NCBI RefSeq assembly: GCF_006149005.1
Contig: NZ_VBSL01000009.1
Location: forward strand, 124,001-188,000
Direction of reading: 5' to 3'
Origin: Larkinella sp. C7
GTDB taxonomy: Bacteria; Bacteroidota; Bacteroidia; Cytophagales; Spirosomataceae
Length of the DNA: 64,000 nucleotides
Shown one piece after another: positions 61,458 to 64,000 of this stretch. The position numbers and the translations under genes were made by a program. The stretch's first letter is position 1. Each line of letters starts with the position of its first letter. The notes beneath the pieces were generated by a model. That model ran no database searches and was not told where the DNA came from. It worked only from the letters and a program-made list of their open reading frames with translations.

Positions 61458-62096
61458 TTATTTCTTCGCCAATTCCTGCAAGCGGATGTTGCGCCAGCGG
61501 ACTTCCATGGGCCGTTGCACTTTGGTGCCGTGAACCTGGAGGGCAATAAACCCTTGGGTCGCCAGCGTGTCGGTATAGTCGGTGGTTTTGACGCCATTCA
61601 GGAAAATCTTGACGGTTTTGCCGACGGCTTCGATCCGGTATTTGTTCCAGTCGAATTTTTTAAACGCCTGACGGCCTTCGGGGTTGTTTTTCAGATCCAC
61701 CAGCCAGCCGCGCCGGGCTTCGTCGTATAAACCGCCACTCCAGGCGCGGGCCGCCGGATCGATTTCGGCCTGGTAACCGTGAACGCGGCCATTTTTGAAA
61801 TCCGGGCGGCTTTCGCTGCGAAACTGAATGCCCGAATTCATGCCCGTATCGACTTTTACTTCCAGTTCGAGAATGAAATCGTCGTAATTTTTAGTGGTAC
61901 ACAGGAAGGTATTCTGCGAATTGGGTTTCGAAATTCCGACGATTTCGTCGTTCTCGATGCGGTAATCATTCTTGACCTGTTCTCCGCGAATGGTCCAGCC
62001 GGTGAAGTCTTTCCCGTTGAAGAGTTTAACCCATTTTTCTTTCTGGAACGAGCAGAAAGCGAGGGTGAAAGAAATGGCGATGATGAGTTTTTTCAT
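61458..62096 (-). CDS. Exported 3-keto-disaccharide hydrolase-domain (DUF1080) protein
   Basis: A 212-residue exported protein (signal about 1-16) with the DUF1080 concanavalin-like jelly roll: KLFNGKDFTGWTI, DFILELEVKVDTGMNSGIQFRS, VHGYQAEIDP and FNKYRIEAVGKTVKIFLNGVKTTDY-type blocks. Some members hydrolyse 3-keto-glycosides; many are only domain-annotated. The start lies 12 nt from a long inverted repeat, and the gene is the middle of a minus-strand series. Confidence 0.85.
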   Translation of the reverse strand: MKKLIIAISFTLAFCSFQKEKWVKLFNGKDFTGWTIRGEQVKNDYRIENDEIVGISKPNSQNTFLCTTKNYDDFILELEVKVDTGMNSGIQFRSESRPDFKNGRVHGYQAEIDPAARAWSGGLYDEARRGWLVDLKNNPEGRQAFKKFDWNKYRIEAVGKTVKIFLNGVKTTDYTDTLATQGFIALQVHGTKVQRPMEVRWRNIRLQELAKK

Positions 62097-62108
62097 GGGA
62101 ATTCAAAA

Positions 62109-62180
62109 GTTGTTTCGCAGAGTTTATCAGAGATTTCTCCGCTTACCTCTGATTTTCTCTGATAAACTCTGCGAAACAAC
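62109..62180. repeat. Long inverted repeat, element LIR-10
   Basis: Arms 62109-62133 and 62156-62180 are perfectly complementary over 25 bp; loop 22 nt. Arm words are TTTCGCAGAGTTTATCAGAG and the mirror. It fills the space between the nuclease-like gene stop (9 nt) and the DUF1080 ATG (12 nt). The word CTCTGATTTTC..GATAAAC is shared with the element at 14001-14090. Confidence 0.9.
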
Positions 62181-62189
62181 CCTTTCTAC

Positions 62190-62768
62190 TCACTCTGGAG
62201 TTACAAAAATCTTCGGATCGGAGATCAATGCCCGGTGTTCTTCCAGAAATTGCTTGAAAAGCCGGATTTCTTCGAGCTGTTTATCAATCGGATGCGTGAG
62301 GGAATAACTTTCGACGTACACCTCCTTGAAATCCGTGATCAGGTATTCCATCAGCCGGATGCCGCGTTTTTTCAGCGCGTGGAGATACAGATTCTGGTGG
62401 TTGAAAGTGAATCGGGGATGCTGGTAGGACGCCGTGGTTTTGATATCGACGGCTTTGTATTTTCCGATCAGATCGACGTAGCCGTAAAACAGCACGTCGT
62501 CGATCTCGTACTGGCAATAGACCTGGGTTTCGATGATGGGCCGGGGCAAGTGCCGGCGGAATTTTTCCAGAATGTCGGCGTTGAACCGTTCTTCGTCTTC
62601 GCCCTTGATCACGGCGTCTTCAAACCGGGTGCCGCGCTCCTGCGCCACCGTCGTTGGGGCCGGAACCCGGTTGATGGTGTCGAGCAATTGCTGCAGGCTG
62701 AAGTTGCCTCCGGAAAGATACCGGGAAAAGGTGTTGAGCAGCGTCGGATAAAAGCGGTATTTGACCAT
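62190..62768 (-). CDS. Unrecognised PD-(D/E)XK nuclease-like protein
   Basis: A 192-residue protein that I do not recognise as a named family. The stretch ERGTRFEDAV, then ETQVYCQYEIDDVLFYGYVDLIGKYKAVDIKTTASYQ gives the pattern of a PD-(D/E)XK core (E early; D in YVDLIG; D-x-K in VDIKTT), as in RecB/Cas4-like nucleases. There is no iron-sulfur cysteine cluster and no helicase domain. Its neighbours (DUF1080 protein, DMT transporter) do not indicate a role. Confidence 0.65.
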   Translation of the reverse strand: MVKYRFYPTLLNTFSRYLSGGNFSLQQLLDTINRVPAPTTVAQERGTRFEDAVIKGEDEERFNADILEKFRRHLPRPIIETQVYCQYEIDDVLFYGYVDLIGKYKAVDIKTTASYQHPRFTFNHQNLYLHALKKRGIRLMEYLITDFKEVYVESYSLTHPIDKQLEEIRLFKQFLEEHRALISDPKIFVTPE

Positions 62769-62810
62769 GCCTACTGAACACCGATTGGAACCCGAATTGT
62801 TCGTTTTTCC

Positions 62811-63254
62811 TCAATTCTTTACCACCAGCACAACACCCAGCACGATCAGCAGAACGCCTACCAGCCGCCACAACGTCAGACCGTGTTCTTTAAACCCGAG
62901 CAGACCGTAATGATCCAGCACAACGGCCGCCAGCAATTGACCGGCAACGCTCAGACTGAGCAGGTTTCCCGCGCCAATCCGCGGAACGGTTATGATGACG
63001 GTTGTTACATAAATGGCCCCCAGCAAACCGCCCGTCCATTTCCACCAACTGATGCCCCGCATGGTTTCGAGAGCTGGTATGGGCGTCCGGAACGCCAGGC
63101 ACATCAACGCCAGCACCACAAAACCGGAACCAAACGAAATGAGAGCAGCCAGAATCGGATGGGCAATGCTCTGCCGCAACTGGGAGTTCACGCCCGATTG
63201 AATGCTCGTCGCCGTTCCAACCAGAAAGGCAAAAATGAAGTAGATGAAATTCAT
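62811..63254 (-). CDS. DMT-family inner membrane transporter (DUF606/YdcZ type)
   Basis: A 147-residue protein with five hydrophobic helices and the DUF606/YdcZ features: FLVGTATSIQSGVNSQLRQS at the N-terminus, GGLLGAIYVTTVI in the middle and GQLLAAVVLDHYGLLGF later. It is a half-size drug/metabolite transporter that likely works as a dimer; substrate unknown. The start lies 4 nt from a long inverted repeat. Confidence 0.85.
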   Translation of the reverse strand: MNFIYFIFAFLVGTATSIQSGVNSQLRQSIAHPILAALISFGSGFVVLALMCLAFRTPIPALETMRGISWWKWTGGLLGAIYVTTVIITVPRIGAGNLLSLSVAGQLLAAVVLDHYGLLGFKEHGLTLWRLVGVLLIVLGVVLVVKN

Positions 63255-63258
63255 AGGG

Positions 63259-63331
63259 ATGATGAATTATGAATGATGAACGATGAAGTGGCGGACGCGT
63301 CATCCATCGTTCATCATTCATCGTTCATCAT
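63259..63331. repeat. Long inverted repeat, element LIR-11
   Basis: Arms 63259-63287 and 63303-63331 match at 26 of 29 positions; loop 15 nt (GTGGCGGACGCGTCA). Arms are tandem GATGAACGATGAATG words, as in the element at 35797. The right arm is 4 nt from the manA stop, the left arm 4 nt from the DMT gene ATG. The loop word GGCGGACGC resembles GGCTGACGC of the elements at 6848 and 52717. Confidence 0.9.
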
Positions 63332-63335
63332 TTTT

Positions 63336-64000
63336 TCAGGGTACGTAGGATTCCAAAACCGTCATGTTGCCATTCGGCAGCAGGGTTACCTGCGTGGTTG
63401 AAGCCGGGAGCAGCACACACTGGCCCATTTTCAGCGGGATGCGGTAACCATCGCCGGTTTCGACGGTCAGCGAACCGTCGACGCAAACCAGGATCACGAA
63501 CGAGTCCAGGTGCGTATAGTCGTGCAGCACTTCCTGATCAAATTTCAGGACATTGGTGACGAAATAGTCGCTGGTGACGGCATTGACGCTCTGATTCGGC
63601 TGGGAATCATACGGCGTTTTGTATTGATCGTAGTGCGTATAATCGATGGCATCGACGGCCAGCTCCGTATGGAGTTCGCGTTTCTGCCCTTGGTCGTCGG
63701 TGCGGTCGAAATCGTAAATCCGGTAGGTGATGTCGGACGTCTGCTGGATTTCGGCCAGCAGAATACCTTTTCCGATGTAGTGAACCCGACCGGCCGGCAA
63801 AAAGAACACATCCCCGGCGCTGACTGGTTCGATGTTCAGAAGGTCCATCAGCGTGTTATCCGCGACGGCTTTTACGTACTCATCTTTCGTCACTTCCCGG
63901 TTAAAACCGGAGTTCAGCGTGGCCCCTTCGTCGGCTGCGAGGATGTACCACATCTCGGTTTTTCCAAAACTATTATGCCGTTTTTTGGCCAGTTCGTCGT
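63336..64000 (-). CDS. manA: Mannose-6-phosphate isomerase, class I (5' end cut by window edge)
   Basis: The minus-strand frame is open from the window edge at 64000 to the stop at 63336, about 220 residues. It reads ...SFGKTEMWYILAADEGA, then VSAGDVFFLPAGRVHYIGKGILLAEIQQTSD with the cupin metal-ligand region, and a C-terminal cupin half ending in NMTVLESYVP. This matches the class I phosphomannose isomerases that interconvert mannose-6-phosphate and fructose-6-phosphate and supply GDP-mannose, the substrate of gmd in this window. An internal ATG at 63953 is not the start because the frame and homology go on upstream. Confidence 0.9.
   Translation of the reverse strand, partial: DELAKKRHNSFGKTEMWYILAADEGATLNSGFNREVTKDEYVKAVADNTLMDLLNIEPVSAGDVFFLPAGRVHYIGKGILLAEIQQTSDITYRIYDFDRTDDQGQKRELHTELAVDAIDYTHYDQYKTPYDSQPNQSVNAVTSDYFVTNVLKFDQEVLHDYTHLDSFVILVCVDGSLTVETGDGYRIPLKMGQCVLLPASTTQVTLLPNGNMTVLESYVP

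Noticed and set aside
1754-63331. The inverted repeats as insertion sequences or MITEs
   Set aside because: No target-site duplications could be seen, no transposase in the window, and arms of different elements are unrelated, unlike terminal repeats of one element family.
1-64000. CRISPR arrays, tRNA or rRNA genes, prophage
   Set aside because: I read both strands and saw no regularly spaced direct repeats, no tRNA-like cloverleaf ends and no phage structural genes. A tRNAscan or CRISPR-finder run would settle it.

Overview
The window looks like a chromosomal segment of a moderately GC-rich Bacteroidota, most likely Cytophagales (Spirosomaceae-like). Reasons: a SusC/SusD pair driven by an ECF sigma/FecR couple, type IX secretion relatives (PorE-like and C25/PorU-like proteins), a PadR/PspC/GIN-domain operon, Bacteroidota-type promoters (TTG, about 20 nt, TAnnTTTG) and almost no Shine-Dalgarno signals. 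No rRNA, tRNA, CRISPR array, transposase or prophage is visible; gene order is that of ordinary core plus accessory chromosome.

Layout. 1-6066: end of pdhB, a cytochrome P450, then the purH-plsC-gatC run, folK and an orphan AAA+ ATPase. 6063-13242: TspO-like protein, PorE-like OmpA lipoprotein, a polysaccharide flippase, and a 7TMR-DISM histidine kinase that closes an mlaE-mlaF-kinase operon reaching to 14826. 14974-24192: SDR enzyme, ROK kinase, murB, SPOR lipoprotein, gmd, htrA, rnc-fabF-acpP. 24586-31437: kdsA, kduI, a PhyH-type dioxygenase and the padR-pspC-GIN operon. 31731-40284: giant C25 peptidase, thiamine-pyrophosphokinase-like gene, mobA/moaC, maf, an acetyltransferase and a POTRA/beta-barrel protein. 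40419-51438: marR-yceI, then the glycan locus ECF sigma-fecR-susC-susD-glycoside hydrolase-sulfatase. 51439-64000: small nuclease-fold proteins, AMP nucleosidase, an 11-TPR protein, hsp20, a TrpF-like protein, two MFS transporters, argH, DUF1080 protein, a YdcZ-type transporter and the start-truncated manA.

The most unusual feature is not a gene. Nine intergenic spaces hold long inverted repeats (stems of about 15-37 bp) whose arms are low-complexity words that differ from element to element. The elements fill the spacer from the upstream stop codon to within 1-16 nt of the next start codon in most cases, and three of them with unrelated arms share the apex word GGCTGACGC or GGCGGACGC. One perfect copy has 33-bp arms. 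Arm sequence of one class is also found inside the coding region of argH, where it encodes twelve residues in rare codons, and forms the last nine codons of maf. I know of no described family with these properties, so this is the main lead.

Functionally, the window combines cell-envelope construction (murB, gmd, kdsA, plsC, flippase, Mla-type transporter, fabF/acpP), envelope stress and quality control (htrA, hsp20, SPOR protein, PspC/GIN), and use of a sulfated or otherwise decorated glycan by the SusCD locus.
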